A DNA stretch of 14,748 nt, from NCBI GenBank assembly GCA_047622605.1, contig JBLHND010000094.1, forward strand, positions 1 through 14,748, read 5' to 3'. Under the pieces are notes generated by a model, which was not told where the DNA came from, did not search any database, and saw only the letters and a list, made by a program, of their open reading frames with translations. Below are positions 1 through 8,712 of this stretch, piece by piece. Source of the DNA: Motiliproteus sp047622605. Its GTDB lineage: Bacteria; Pseudomonadota; Gammaproteobacteria; Pseudomonadales; Balneatricaceae. The translations under genes were made by a program, and so were the position numbers. Each line of letters opens with the position of its first letter. Within the stretch, counting starts at the first letter, position 1.

Positions 1-968
1 AGCGCGCCCTCGGCCAGTGCCTGTGAGGATCCGACATCGACCAGCACGGCTTGCTCAGTATCCTTCACCAGTAGCGGGATCCCTCCCGCGCGGCTCGAGA
101 CCACGGGTAGGCCGCACGCGAGGGCTTCGATGATAGACAGGGGAGCATTATCCACGCGGCTGGGGTTGAGCAGCAGGTTGCTGCTGCGGTAAAGGGCCGC
201 CATCTCAACGCGGTTAAGCCGACCCGTGAACGTCACCTGGGATTCCAGGCCCAGCTGTTTAACCTGTTGTTGCAGGTAGGGGTATTCAGGGCCGGAGCCG
301 GCAATGTACAGCCGGGCGTTGGCGAAGGTGCTGAGGATCTGGGGCAGTGCGGCTATGGCCAGATCAATGCCGTAGATCTTTTCAAGGTTACGGGTGATCA
401 GCAGCCTCGGTGCAGCGCCGAAGTCGCCAGCGCTAGCGTTGGGGCTGAAGAGCTCGGTATCGATGCAGTTAGGGATGACGGTGGTGGCGATGCCGTAACG
501 GCTAAACACCCGCTCCAGAAACGCTGAGGGAACGATGATTGCGCTGACCCGGCGCATGCTGGGTTGAATCCAGCGCCATGACTGCTTAAAAAAAATGTCG
601 GCCTGCCCGCCATGGTAGTTCAGGATCAACGGGGTTCGCAGCAGATAGGCCAGCCAGATTGCCGGCGTCGCATGAAGGTGCCAGGACCAGCCCGAGTTGG
701 CCATCAGGTGGACGACATCGGCGTTACGGATCGCTCGACCGAGCTGCCAAAGGTAGGGCAGCAGACGGAACAGCGCCCTGATCCCTTTAAGATGCCGGGC
801 CCACTGTGGCCGATAGGCGGGGTTGACCGCGACCCGCTCGACCTGAGCGCCCTCTGCCTGCAGGCGCTCGACGATCTCTGCTGTCAGGTTGGCCATGCCA
901 CCGGCCGGTGGTGCTACCGGGCCGACCACGCAGATGCGCAAGTGCTCGATAGTGGGGGCCGAGAGCAT
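1..968 (-). CDS. GT-B glycosyltransferase, family 4-like (C-terminus cut by window edge)
   Basis: The visible part is about 322 residues of a retaining GT-B glycosyltransferase that presumably adds a sugar to the lipid-linked exopolysaccharide unit in the cytoplasm. The N-terminal domain opens with a strand and glycine-rich loop, RICVVGPVAPPAGGM (about residues 11-25). The nucleotide-sugar half carries VIPNCIDTELF and a typical family-4 donor-site stretch, NAPLSIIEALACGLPVV, near residues 284-300, followed by GGIPLL. The ATG at 968 overlaps the stop codon of the upstream glycosyltransferase (TGATG), so the two are translationally coupled and it is the fifth gene of the minus-strand operon. 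Sugar specificity cannot be read from the sequence. The last tens of residues and the stop lie outside the window. Confidence 0.88.
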   Translation of the reverse strand, partial: MLSAPTIEHLRICVVGPVAPPAGGMANLTAEIVERLQAEGAQVERVAVNPAYRPQWARHLKGIRALFRLLPYLWQLGRAIRNADVVHLMANSGWSWHLHATPAIWLAYLLRTPLILNYHGGQADIFFKQSWRWIQPSMRRVSAIIVPSAFLERVFSRYGIATTVIPNCIDTELFSPNASAGDFGAAPRLLITRNLEKIYGIDLAIAALPQILSTFANARLYIAGSGPEYPYLQQQVKQLGLESQVTFTGRLNRVEMAALYRSSNLLLNPSRVDNAPLSIIEALACGLPVVSSRAGGIPLLVKDTEQAVLVDVGSSQALAEGA

Positions 969-2170
969 CAATGCACCAGCGCCTGGTAGATGGGGTGGTA
1001 GCGGCGAACGCTGCAACTCCAGTTCCGCTCCTGTTTAACAAAATCGAGCCCCTTGGCAATGATGGCGGTCCGGCGGGTATTGGCTGCCATCAGCTGTGCG
1101 ATGCACTCTGCCAGGTGGTTGGGATCATCGGCGCGAAACAGGAAGCCGTTATCCTGGTCTTCGATCAGCTCCCGGTGACCACCGACATTCGATGCCAGTA
1201 CCGGCTTGCCCTGAGCCATCGCTTCCATCGGTTTGAGTGGAGTGACCAGTTCGGTCAGACGCATCGATTTGCGCGGGTAGACCAGCAGATCGATCAGGCT
1301 GTAGTAGTCGTTGATGGCCTGATGGGGCACTCTGCCGGTAAAGATAACCCTGGTTCGGAGGTCAAGTTCCCGGACTAGGGCCTTGAGTTGTGCATCCTGA
1401 GGCCCGCCCCCGACCAGCAGCAGGCGCAGATTCGGCAGCCTGTTGGCTAGCAGACTGAGTGAACGTACCAGCAGATCCAGCCCTTCATAATCATAAAAGG
1501 AGCCGATAAAACCGATCACCTGCTTGCCCTCCAGTGCCAGGTCTTGTAGCAACTGAGGTGATTTTTCGGTGAGGAGCGAGAACTGCTCGAGATCGACGGC
1601 GTTGGGAATCGTGGTGATCTTCGCTTCATTGACCCCGCGGGCCACGATGTCTGTTTTGAGCCCCTCGCAAATACAGGTGATGGCGTCGGCGCGCCTGAGA
1701 ATATAGGTTTCCAGCGCGCGGCTGAGTTGGTAGCGCAGGCTGTTGGCCCTGCAACTGCCCAGATTCACCGCAGCGTCCTCCCAGAATGCCCGGACCTCAT
1801 AGACCAGTGGCAACCCGGTTTTTCTGGCGGCCCAAAGCGCCGCCATGCCATTGAGAGCCGGGGAGTGCGCATGAATGATGTCGGGCTGCTCTTTAGCAAT
1901 GACCTCCAGCAGACGGCGTTTGAGCAGGGGAATAACGGCCAGCTGGTTGAGCAGCGGGATGCGGGCCAACCAGCGAGGCATGCTGGGAGAGCGGTAGAAT
2001 TTGAGCTGATCATGGACCTCCTCGAGCGCGTCACAGGGTCCCTGCTTGGGGCTGGTGACATGGCAGGTTTGGATCCCTTGCAGGCGCTGATTGTTGAGTA
2101 TCGCCCGCGTGCGAAAGCTGTAGCCGCTATGCAGCGGGATTGAATGGTCCAGGACATGTACGATCTTCAT
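968..2170 (-). CDS. Exosortase-A/PEP-CTERM-associated glycosyltransferase (third sugar transferase of the locus)
   Basis: This is a 400-residue GT-B glycosyltransferase of the family that recurs in exosortase-A (PEP-CTERM) polysaccharide loci. The N-terminus MKIVHVLDHSIPLHSGYSFR, then IIHAHSPALNG, LVYEVRAFWEDAAV and ITCICEGLK, are hallmarks of that group. The donor half has VIGFIGSFYDYEGLDLL, VGGGPQ and TPLKPMEAMAQGKPVLASNVGG. A GTG at 2182 is in frame four codons earlier. I prefer the ATG at 2170 because AAGGTGA lies eight bases upstream as a ribosome-binding site and the family normally starts at MKI. It follows the amidotransferase gene almost without a gap, and its stop overlaps the next start. 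Its likely role is stepwise addition of a sugar to the undecaprenyl-linked repeat on the inner face of the membrane; the substrate is unknown. Confidence 0.9.
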   Translation of the reverse strand: MKIVHVLDHSIPLHSGYSFRTRAILNNQRLQGIQTCHVTSPKQGPCDALEEVHDQLKFYRSPSMPRWLARIPLLNQLAVIPLLKRRLLEVIAKEQPDIIHAHSPALNGMAALWAARKTGLPLVYEVRAFWEDAAVNLGSCRANSLRYQLSRALETYILRRADAITCICEGLKTDIVARGVNEAKITTIPNAVDLEQFSLLTEKSPQLLQDLALEGKQVIGFIGSFYDYEGLDLLVRSLSLLANRLPNLRLLLVGGGPQDAQLKALVRELDLRTRVIFTGRVPHQAINDYYSLIDLLVYPRKSMRLTELVTPLKPMEAMAQGKPVLASNVGGHRELIEDQDNGFLFRADDPNHLAECIAQLMAANTRRTAIIAKGLDFVKQERNWSCSVRRYHPIYQALVH

Positions 2171-2183
2171 CTGAGGCGTCACC

Positions 2184-4076
2184 TTAGACCGAGTTTTTCT
2201 GTAAAAAAGAGTTGAACATCAGCAAGGCCCAGAGTGAGGCGCTGTTGTCTCGCTGACCTCTGAGGTGCTGCTGTATCAACAGCTCCAGGGTCCTGCGCTC
2301 GAATATGCCACTGTCCAGCAGCGGCTCGGATACGCGCAGTGCCTCCAGCTTGTGGCTTAATGGACCTCGGAACCAGTGCGCCAGTGGGACCGCAAACCCC
2401 ATCTTCTTGCGATAAAGAACATCCTTGGGAAGGTGCGGTTCCAGTGCTTTTTTGAAGGGGTACTTGCCCTCCTTTCCCTTGATCTTGGTGCTGGGATCGA
2501 TACGCATCGCCCATTCGATCAGCTTATGGTCGAGCAGCGGGACCCGCACCTCCAGTGAGTGAGCCATGCTGGCACGGTCGACCTTGGTCAGGATGTCGCC
2601 GGGCAGATAGGTCTTCATGTCCAGATACTGGATGAGCTGTAACGGGTCTGAGGTGTCAGCCTTGGCCTGATGGTGGCGGAAGACCTCGAGCGATGAATAA
2701 CCCTGGAGCTGTTGTTTGAAGGACTTACTAAACAGGGCGTTGCGGCTATCCTGGCGGAAAATGGAGATTTCGTTGTGGTAAGCCTGGACATTATCCACGC
2801 CGAGCAGCTGAAAGGTGGACTTGGCTCTGAATAGTCGGGGCGCCCAGCCCATCTTTGGATAGAGGCTTCCCAGGAGTCCAAACAGCGGTTTACGCAGTTT
2901 TTCAGGGAACAGATCTCGGAGTCTGTTTTCCTGCAGATGCCATTGATAGCGGCTGTATCCGGCGAAGAGTTCGTCGCCACCGTCTCCCGATAGCGCCACG
3001 GTCACATGTTTTCGAGCCAGTTCACAGACGCGGTAGGTGGGCATCGCCGAGCTGTCCGCAAAGGGTTCGTCATAGAGGTCCGCCAGCTTGTCGATAAGCG
3101 AGAAGTCATCCGGTTGCACCTTTTCCAGGTGATGGTGGGTGCGGTAGCGGTCGGCAACCTGCTGGGCGAATTCAGACTCATTGAATTCTTGGACATCAAA
3201 GCCGATGGAGCAGCTGTTGACCGGCTCGGGTTGCAGCTGGCTCATCATCGCCACTATCGCGCTGGAGTCGACCCCGCCTGACAAAAAGGCTCCTAGGGGG
3301 ACTTCAGACACCAGACGGATAGCGACGGCGTCCTTCAGGCGCCGGATCAGCTCCTCATGCAGCTGCTCGGGCGGCAGCAGGGGACGGGAAAAATCGATAT
3401 CCCAATACTGGACCTGTTGGGCGGGCCTTCGATCACCCCGCTTAAAGAGCAGGACATGCCCGGGTTCGAGCTTATGCACCCCCTGGTAGATGGTCTTAGG
3501 TTCGGGGATATATCCGAAGGAAAAATAGTCTTCTACCGCGTGCGGATCTAGGGACCGGGGCAGGTCGGGGTGTTGTTTGAGCACTTTCAGCTCGGACCCA
3601 AAGATCAGCGTCTGATCCGGTAGTAGCGCGTAATAGAGCGGCTTGATGCCTAAGCGGTCGCGTGCGAGGAACAGCGATTGCTGACGCCGATCCCAGATGG
3701 CGAAGGCGAACATCCCTCGAAATCGCGTTACGCATTCTGTGCCCCACTCTTCCCAGGCATGGACGATGGTTTCGGTATCGCTATGGGTTTTAAACCGATG
3801 GCCACAGGCTGTTAACTCTTCAGCCAGTTGGCGGTAATTGTATATCTCACCATTAAAGACCACGCAAACGTTGCCGTCTTCATTGAACATGGGTTGATGG
3901 CCGCCGGCCAGATCGATAATGGAGAGCCGCCGGTGAGCCAGACCTATCCCCGGCTCGTAATGATAGCCGCCATCATCCGGCCCGCGGTGCCACTGAATGT
4001 TGTTCATAGTCTCGAGGCGCTGACGGTCAATGTCAGCGGCTGAACGGAGATGAAAGATGCCTGCGATGCCACACAT
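2184..4076 (-). CDS. Exosortase-A-associated amidotransferase (asparagine synthase-like)
   Basis: A 630-residue two-domain enzyme, full length for the group. The N-terminal class-II glutamine amidotransferase domain begins MCGIAGIF, giving the nucleophile Cys2 once Met1 is removed, with WHRGPDD near residues 29-35 and FNGEIYN near 74-80. The C-terminal synthetase domain has the ATP-pyrophosphatase loop SGGVDSS (266-272) and SGDGGDELFAGY near residue 360. Asparagine synthetases usually have SGEGSDE at that place; the GDGGDE version is typical of exosortase-locus enzymes. It probably uses glutamine ammonia to amidate a carboxyl group, perhaps on an exopolysaccharide sugar acid, rather than making asparagine; that role is inference. 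Its start is preceded by AAAGGA, supplied by the duplicated repeat at 4086-4144. It sits between the second and third glycosyltransferase genes. Confidence 0.92.
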   Translation of the reverse strand: MCGIAGIFHLRSAADIDRQRLETMNNIQWHRGPDDGGYHYEPGIGLAHRRLSIIDLAGGHQPMFNEDGNVCVVFNGEIYNYRQLAEELTACGHRFKTHSDTETIVHAWEEWGTECVTRFRGMFAFAIWDRRQQSLFLARDRLGIKPLYYALLPDQTLIFGSELKVLKQHPDLPRSLDPHAVEDYFSFGYIPEPKTIYQGVHKLEPGHVLLFKRGDRRPAQQVQYWDIDFSRPLLPPEQLHEELIRRLKDAVAIRLVSEVPLGAFLSGGVDSSAIVAMMSQLQPEPVNSCSIGFDVQEFNESEFAQQVADRYRTHHHLEKVQPDDFSLIDKLADLYDEPFADSSAMPTYRVCELARKHVTVALSGDGGDELFAGYSRYQWHLQENRLRDLFPEKLRKPLFGLLGSLYPKMGWAPRLFRAKSTFQLLGVDNVQAYHNEISIFRQDSRNALFSKSFKQQLQGYSSLEVFRHHQAKADTSDPLQLIQYLDMKTYLPGDILTKVDRASMAHSLEVRVPLLDHKLIEWAMRIDPSTKIKGKEGKYPFKKALEPHLPKDVLYRKKMGFAVPLAHWFRGPLSHKLEALRVSEPLLDSGIFERRTLELLIQQHLRGQRDNSASLWALLMFNSFLQKNSV

Positions 4077-4085
4077 TAGGGTTAC

Positions 4086-4144
4086 CGATTCCTTTCGATA
4101 CGTTAGGGTGCCGATACAGCGCGGCTTAGTTGTCTGTCATGCCA
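4086..4144 (-). repeat. 59-bp direct repeat, copy B (after the glycosyltransferase stop)
   Basis: This 59-bp segment matches 4161-4219 at all but three positions, with a 75-bp period. It lies between the stop of the type-2 sugar transferase gene and the start of the amidotransferase gene. On the minus strand it reads as a decayed second copy of the transferase 3' end: GMTDN, then a stop, where the functional copy has GMTDKYAALY. It supplies the AAAGGA ahead of the amidotransferase start. Confidence 0.9.
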
Positions 4145-4155
4145 CACCTGCCGTC

Positions 4156-5304
4156 TTAATCGATTCCTTTCGATGCGTTAGGGTGCCGATACAGCGCGGC
4201 ATATTTGTCTGTCATGCCATGGATGCTGAACTGCTGCCGGGCCCTGTTTAAACTATGGGCACTCTCGGTCGCGATCAGTTCGGGGCTGTCGACATAGGTG
4301 GCCATCGCCTGAGCCATCGCCAGAGGCACATTACTCGGTACCAGGGTGCCGGTCACACCCGGCTCAACTAGCTCGCTGTTGCCGCCGACATCGGTGGCGA
4401 TCAGCGGTAATCCGCACGCCATCGCCTCGAGCAGGGTATTGGAAATCCCTTCTGCTAATGAAGGTAGCACAAAGAGATCGAAGGCCGGGATCAGATCATG
4501 CAGATCGTCCAGGGCACCTGGCAGCCAGGCTTGCTTAGAGAGTCCGGCCTCCGCCAGGCGAGCCGTTACCGATTTGTGATGGATGCCATCGCCGATAATC
4601 ACCAGCCGTAATCGGGGCGCTTGTTCGGGCCGGATTCGACAAAGTTCAATAAACGCCTCGGCGAGCAGGCTGTGATTTTTGACATCGGCCATTCGGCCGA
4701 CGCAGCCGAAAATGAGTTGAGGTCCGGCGTTCCAGTGTTCAACAGGGAGCTTTTTTCGGGCTGCGGCCGGCTGGAATAGCTGGGTATTGACACCATTGCA
4801 GATCAGGTTGACCCGCGCCGGATTGACGCCTATCAGGGTCGTTAAGAAGCCACTGCCTTCTTTGGACAGGGCGATGTATTCATGAATCAGAGGACGGGTG
4901 ATTCGACGCAGCCACAGGTGCTTTTTATTGGCAGTGAAATTAGCGCTGTCCCAGCCGTGCTCTCCGTGAATTCGGCGTCTCACGCCCGCAAGCAGGGCGG
5001 CCAGTTGACATTCGAGCGCGGCTATACCGCGTGAATGGAACGTATCGGGCCTGAGCTTTCGTAACAGTTTCCATAGGCGTATATGGAGCCAAAAATCGTT
5101 ACCGGGACGTTTTTTAAGATCAAAGAGTTGATAGTTTTTGGTTGTTATTCGCGTCGCGAAATCGGGATTGAATCCCGATAAACACACAATAGAGTGCTGG
5201 TAGTCCCCCTCTGGAAGCGTGTTGATCAGGTTAACGATACCGTTTTCTAAACCACCAATATCGAACCTATGAATCATATGAGCAATATGGATCGGTTTCG
5301 GCAT
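4156..5304 (-). CDS. PEP-CTERM/EpsH-associated sugar transferase, type 2
   Basis: A 382-residue GT-B glycosyltransferase. Its N-terminus, IHIAHMIHRFDIGGLENGIV, is the signature of the second sugar transferase of exosortase-A polysaccharide loci. Further motifs are FHSRGIAALE, IHGEHGWD, VNLICNGVNTQLF, GCVGRMADVKNH and a donor-site region LAEGISNTLLEAMACGLPLIATDVGG. The start abuts the stop of the upstream gene (TGAATG), with GAGGAG nine bases upstream inside that gene, so translation is coupled. The last residues lie in copy A of a 59-bp repeat, which suggests the present C-terminus may have been shaped by a duplication. It should act on the cytoplasmic face in building the exopolysaccharide repeat unit. 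Donor and acceptor sugars are unknown. Confidence 0.92.
   Translation of the reverse strand: MPKPIHIAHMIHRFDIGGLENGIVNLINTLPEGDYQHSIVCLSGFNPDFATRITTKNYQLFDLKKRPGNDFWLHIRLWKLLRKLRPDTFHSRGIAALECQLAALLAGVRRRIHGEHGWDSANFTANKKHLWLRRITRPLIHEYIALSKEGSGFLTTLIGVNPARVNLICNGVNTQLFQPAAARKKLPVEHWNAGPQLIFGCVGRMADVKNHSLLAEAFIELCRIRPEQAPRLRLVIIGDGIHHKSVTARLAEAGLSKQAWLPGALDDLHDLIPAFDLFVLPSLAEGISNTLLEAMACGLPLIATDVGGNSELVEPGVTGTLVPSNVPLAMAQAMATYVDSPELIATESAHSLNRARQQFSIHGMTDKYAALYRHPNASKGID
4161..4219 (-). repeat. 59-bp direct repeat, copy A (inside the glycosyltransferase 3' end)
   Basis: This is the in-frame copy of the repeat. It encodes the last roughly 20 residues (GMTDKYAALYRHPNASKGID) of the sugar transferase that ends at 4156. 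The two copies are separated by 16 bp. The arrangement is best explained by a local tandem duplication of the gene end, or by loss of the body of a duplicated gene. Confidence 0.9.
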
Positions 5305-6528
5305 TCAACCGGGCTCCTCAGGTGTTGGTTTTTCTAGCAAACGATGCAAGGTTTCCAGGGTATTTTTCCAGTTGAACTGCTGTTGAATCCAGCGTCGGTT
5401 TGCTTGGGTATCCCTCTGCTGAGGGTTGTTGAGGGCCTCGTCGCAGGCTTGGATGAAGGCCTCGGGGCTATCGGCAATCTTGACAGCCAGCCCCGCATGC
5501 AGCGGGATCCCTTCCATCGCCATACGGGTGGCTACGACCGTTTTGGCCATCGCCATCGCTTCCAAAACTTTATTCTGTATCCCTCGCGCAATCTGTAACG
5601 GGGCCACGACATGCAGTGCCTGTTTTATATAGGGGCGAACATCCTCGACTCGACCTGTCACCAGGACCCCCTCAATCTCTCCCAGCTTCTTAACCGCAGA
5701 GGTCGGATTAGAGCCGACAATAAGGAAACTGAGTTCAGGGTGTTGTTTGGATAAGTTCGGCCAGACATGGCCGCAGAACCAGGTCACGGCATCTTCATTG
5801 GCCCAGTAATCCATCGCTCCGGTAAAGACGATAAAGGGCGTGGAGTGAGCCTGAAGGCTGCCGTTAACGAGCTGGGGATCAAAATAGCTGCTGTCGACGC
5901 CGTTATTAAGATAGTCGACTCTGGAGGCCAGCGAGCGCGGAATCAGCGATCTGAACAGTTCGGCTTCGGTTGCAGATACAAACAGAACTTTATCAAAACG
6001 CTCGGTGATCGCTTGTTCATAGCGTTGCAGCAACCGGTGTTCTCGCTGGTAAACCCAGCGGGCGATGCCGGTTTTTTTCTGGGCATATTGCACCCACTTA
6101 TCTGAATCGACATCGACGAAATCTATGACTCGAACACTGGTTTGATAGTGGGGAGCGTCGACAAACTGAGCCATCGCGCCGGAAAAGACCAAGATCTTTT
6201 TTATCGACTGTTGCCTAACCGTTTTCTCAACCCAGCGTTGCAGCCGGTGCGAGCCGTATAGGCAGAGGGTGATGGGTCTTGCTCTAAAAAACGCCAGCGC
6301 CGCCTTTATATAGCGCCGTGATCGGGTAACGGGAAGACAGAGTAGAGACGCGCACAGAGGACGTATTTTTTCGATATATTGCCAGTCTTCAGGATCGTCA
6401 ACAAAGCACCCCAAGTGCACATCGTAATGCGAACTGAGTTCAAGCAACAGATGATAAGAGCGTATCTTGTCGCCTTTATTAGGGGGGTAGGGTATGCGAT
6501 GGGTTAAGAACAGTACCGAAGGGCGCAT
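5305..6528 (-). CDS. PEP-CTERM/EpsH-associated sugar transferase, type 1
   Basis: A 407-residue glycosyltransferase of the first sugar transferase type in exosortase-A loci. It starts RPSVLFLTHRIPYPPNKGDK, then IRSYHLLLEL, a sequence highly characteristic of that group. Further conserved blocks are VRVIDFVDVDSDKW, NNGVDSSYFDP, FTGAMDYWANEDAVTWF and GIQNKVLEAMAMAKTVVATR. It is the first gene of the minus-strand operon, so its promoter should lie in 6529-6900. No transmembrane segment or signal peptide is seen, which fits a cytoplasmic or membrane-peripheral enzyme. Its stop codon directly touches the next start. The exact sugar cannot be deduced. Confidence 0.93.
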   Translation of the reverse strand: MRPSVLFLTHRIPYPPNKGDKIRSYHLLLELSSHYDVHLGCFVDDPEDWQYIEKIRPLCASLLCLPVTRSRRYIKAALAFFRARPITLCLYGSHRLQRWVEKTVRQQSIKKILVFSGAMAQFVDAPHYQTSVRVIDFVDVDSDKWVQYAQKKTGIARWVYQREHRLLQRYEQAITERFDKVLFVSATEAELFRSLIPRSLASRVDYLNNGVDSSYFDPQLVNGSLQAHSTPFIVFTGAMDYWANEDAVTWFCGHVWPNLSKQHPELSFLIVGSNPTSAVKKLGEIEGVLVTGRVEDVRPYIKQALHVVAPLQIARGIQNKVLEAMAMAKTVVATRMAMEGIPLHAGLAVKIADSPEAFIQACDEALNNPQQRDTQANRRWIQQQFNWKNTLETLHRLLEKPTPEEPG

Positions 6529-6903
6529 CCATTCATCTCTTGGCTAATGTCGTGTTCGATAGAGTAAAGACTCTGCTCAGCAAACAGGCTTGCTTGCCTG
6601 GTGATCGCCAGAGAGATTACGCCCCCTCGCTCTGAAAGCCCCTGAGGTAGCCCTCGAAGCGGCCATCGGCTGTGTCAGACAGACTGCAAAGGTCCGAAGG
6701 TTTCAGGGTGCTGCTCTTCGTGGACCTGAGCGTACTCTAGCCCCCAGAGAACAAACTATACTGGTTCACAGGCTCCTAAGAATAGCGTGCTTTTTATAGG
6801 CTGTAGGAATATATGCGTCATCTGAGTATAAAGGCTAAGACCGGGGTCGATGTGACCGGGGTCGATGTGACAGGGGTCGATGTGATAGAAGGAAGCTGTT
6901 TTG
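6529..6903. other. Divergent intergenic region between the glycosyltransferase operon and the patatin gene
   Basis: About 375 bp without a convincing gene. It must hold the promoter for the minus-strand polysaccharide operon and one for the plus-strand patatin gene, but I cannot name -35/-10 boxes with confidence. It contains a short hairpin (CAGGC/GCCTG, about 6585-6600), a spaced inverted pair GGTCC/GGACC (about 6690-6725), and a triplicated 15-bp repeat just before the patatin gene. Confidence 0.6.
6839..6883 (+). repeat. 15-bp tandem repeat, three copies, upstream of the patatin gene
   Basis: Three head-to-tail copies of a 15-bp unit (GACCGGGGTCGATGT). The first two are identical and the third has one change (GACAGGGG). 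The array ends about 20 bp before the patatin start codon, with the ribosome-binding site between. Each unit contains the near-palindrome GACCGGGGTC. It could bind a regulator, or be a slippage-prone spacer in the leader; nothing decides between these. Confidence 0.85.
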
Positions 6904-7788
6904 ATGTCGATAGTTAAGCAACAGCAGGGGGCTGTTGCCGCGCTGAGGGTGGTTCCCATTCTGGCAGGAGGAGGCACGCGGCTATCTGCGCACATAGGCA
7001 TCCTGACCGCCTTGCAAGAGCTGGGTATTACCTTCGAGCATCTGGTAGGGGTCTCTGGCGGCAGTATCGTCGGAGCGCTCTATGCGGCAGGACATTCGGT
7101 AGACGCGATTAACCAGGTGGCGATGGAGACCGATTTTGGTCATTTTTTAAATCAATCGCTGTTTAAATTATTACGCAGTGGTGGCTTGTCGTCCGGTGAT
7201 CGGTTTGAAGAATGGATGGATGCCAAGCTTAACGGGGTAACCTTTCAAGAGCTTGCCTACGATTTTCATGTGGTCGCGACCGATGTCCGCACCGGCGAGC
7301 CGGTGATCTTCGATAAGAGCCGAACCCCCGATCTGAAAGTCTCGGCGGCGGTGCGTTTTTCGATGTCGATCCCGATACTCTTCAGTTTTAAACCGTTCAA
7401 ACAACACCTGCTGGTCGATGGCAGCATCCTCTCCGAAGAGGCGCTCCAACAAGACTGGAGTGGCCAGAGCGATCCGGTGGTCTGTTTCAGATTACGCAGC
7501 ACTCAGGCCGTGGTCACCACCAGGAAACAGCCACTGATCCCTTTGAAACTATACCTTGGCATGCTAATCCGCACCTTTATGACCACCATGTCGCGTGAAT
7601 ACATCAGCGACGCGTTCTGGCACTCCACCGTCATCGTGCATACCGGTGCCATCTCACCGATAGACTTCCGATTGACCAAAGAGCAAAAGCAGCAACTCTT
7701 TAAAGCCGGCTACGACACGACCCTCAGCGTGGTGCCGTTTAAGCTGAACATGTACTCTGTCATGGGGCCTGGCGTCGATCTGTCTTAG
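6904..7788 (+). CDS. Patatin-like phospholipase family protein
   Basis: A 294-residue patatin-fold hydrolase, expected to cleave acyl esters of lipids with a Ser-Asp dyad. The oxyanion-loop region is GGGTRLSAHIG (residues 22-32); the usual GGGxRG is altered, with T-R-L after the three glycines. The nucleophile elbow is GVSGGS (49-54) with Ser51, and the second catalytic residue is Asp172 in VDGS. The small DGS in place of DGG/DGA is within family variation. I chose the ATG at 6904 because GAAGGAAG lies eight bases upstream; a TTG one codon earlier is also open. No signal peptide is seen. It is convergent with the polysaccharide deacetylase gene, with only four bases between stops. A link to exopolysaccharide or membrane-lipid handling is inferred from position only. 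Confidence 0.88.
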   Translation: MSIVKQQQGAVAALRVVPILAGGGTRLSAHIGILTALQELGITFEHLVGVSGGSIVGALYAAGHSVDAINQVAMETDFGHFLNQSLFKLLRSGGLSSGDRFEEWMDAKLNGVTFQELAYDFHVVATDVRTGEPVIFDKSRTPDLKVSAAVRFSMSIPILFSFKPFKQHLLVDGSILSEEALQQDWSGQSDPVVCFRLRSTQAVVTTRKQPLIPLKLYLGMLIRTFMTTMSREYISDAFWHSTVIVHTGAISPIDFRLTKEQKQQLFKAGYDTTLSVVPFKLNMYSVMGPGVDLS

Positions 7789-7792
7789 CGGC

Positions 7793-8656
7793 TTACGGCT
7801 TACGGCTGTTGCAAGCCTGTTGTACAATCTCGAGATCGATCATTCGCCCCCAATCGAAGTCCTGTAACAGCTGCTGCAAACGCGGTTCGGTCTTGTGCAG
7901 GTTGATGTAGTGCCTAAAACGAGACTTGAGTGACGCGCCCTCGATACGGGGCTGCTCAGGATCCAGCTCCCAGGGATGCAGGTAAAAGATACCGGGGCCG
8001 TCCAGCTGTTGGCAGGCGCGCCGCATCAGCCATTTAAACAGTGGGTAGGGGTAGAGTCGAAAATAGCCACCGCCGGCACAGGGGATGCGCCGGCCGAGTA
8101 ACTCGCAGGTCGTCACTGGGATCTCTAAGAGACCGTTATCCCAATAAAAAACGGTTCTGGCGGCATTAGGGTAGCCATAGAGGTCATGAGGCACGGGGTT
8201 GATGCTGGAGCTGTAGCGATAACCGGCTTCAAGCAACACATCGAAGGTCCAGGGGGTCTGTTCGGAAAAAGAGAAGCTGGGGGCTCGGTAGCCTTGGACT
8301 GCGTTTCCGGTAAGATCCTCCAGCAGCTGCTTGGCAGAACGGCTGTCCTCTTGGAACTGTTTCCTTGAGAGCAGATTGATCCGTTGATGATTGTACCCAT
8401 GGCTGGCGATTTCGTGACCGGCCAGTGCAATTCTTTTGATAAGCTCTGGATAACGCTCTGCGACCCAACCCAGAATGAAAAAGGTTGCTTGAGTGCTGTT
8501 TTGGTCGAGTATGGCTAACAACTGTTCGGTATTCGCCTCTACGCGGCATGGGTAGCTTGGCCAGCGATCGAAAGGGCTCTGCTTTTCGAATGCCGACACT
8601 TGGAAATAGTCTTCTATATCAAAAGTTATGGCGAATTTTTTAGTGGGCAGCTGCAT
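7793..8656 (-). CDS. Polysaccharide deacetylase, PEP-CTERM locus type (NodB homology domain)
   Basis: A 287-residue NodB-fold deacetylase that removes acetyl groups from N-acetylated sugars of a polysaccharide, using a metal. Motif 1 is TFDIEDYFQ (11-19) with the Asp pair, motif 2 is SHGYNH with metal ligands His86 and His90, motif 3 is GYRAPSFS with Arg124, and a later catalytic His lies in YLHPWELD (His227). The opening FDIEDYFQVSAF and the HPWELDPEQPR block are typical of the subfamily found in exosortase-A polysaccharide loci. No N-terminal signal sequence is visible, as is usual for this subfamily. The start at 8656 has only a weak ribosome-binding site. The C-terminal codons include a small GCTTACG duplication. 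It is divergent from the FAD oxidase gene, with 56 bp between the starts. Confidence 0.92.
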   Translation of the reverse strand: MQLPTKKFAITFDIEDYFQVSAFEKQSPFDRWPSYPCRVEANTEQLLAILDQNSTQATFFILGWVAERYPELIKRIALAGHEIASHGYNHQRINLLSRKQFQEDSRSAKQLLEDLTGNAVQGYRAPSFSFSEQTPWTFDVLLEAGYRYSSSINPVPHDLYGYPNAARTVFYWDNGLLEIPVTTCELLGRRIPCAGGGYFRLYPYPLFKWLMRRACQQLDGPGIFYLHPWELDPEQPRIEGASLKSRFRHYINLHKTEPRLQQLLQDFDWGRMIDLEIVQQACNSRKP

Positions 8657-8712
8657 AGCCCAAAGTGTAGACCATGTTTTTTACACCTAGACTCAAGAGA
8701 GTAAGTAAATAA

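Noticed and set aside
1727..2143. Long plus-strand frames antisense to the glycosyltransferase genes, for example this one
   Set aside because: They are by-products of the GC-rich codons of well-recognised minus-strand genes and carry no motif of their own.
4086..4219. Two 59-bp repeats considered as the start of a CRISPR array
   Set aside because: There are only two copies, the spacing is 16 bp, and one copy is coding sequence; a local duplication explains them.
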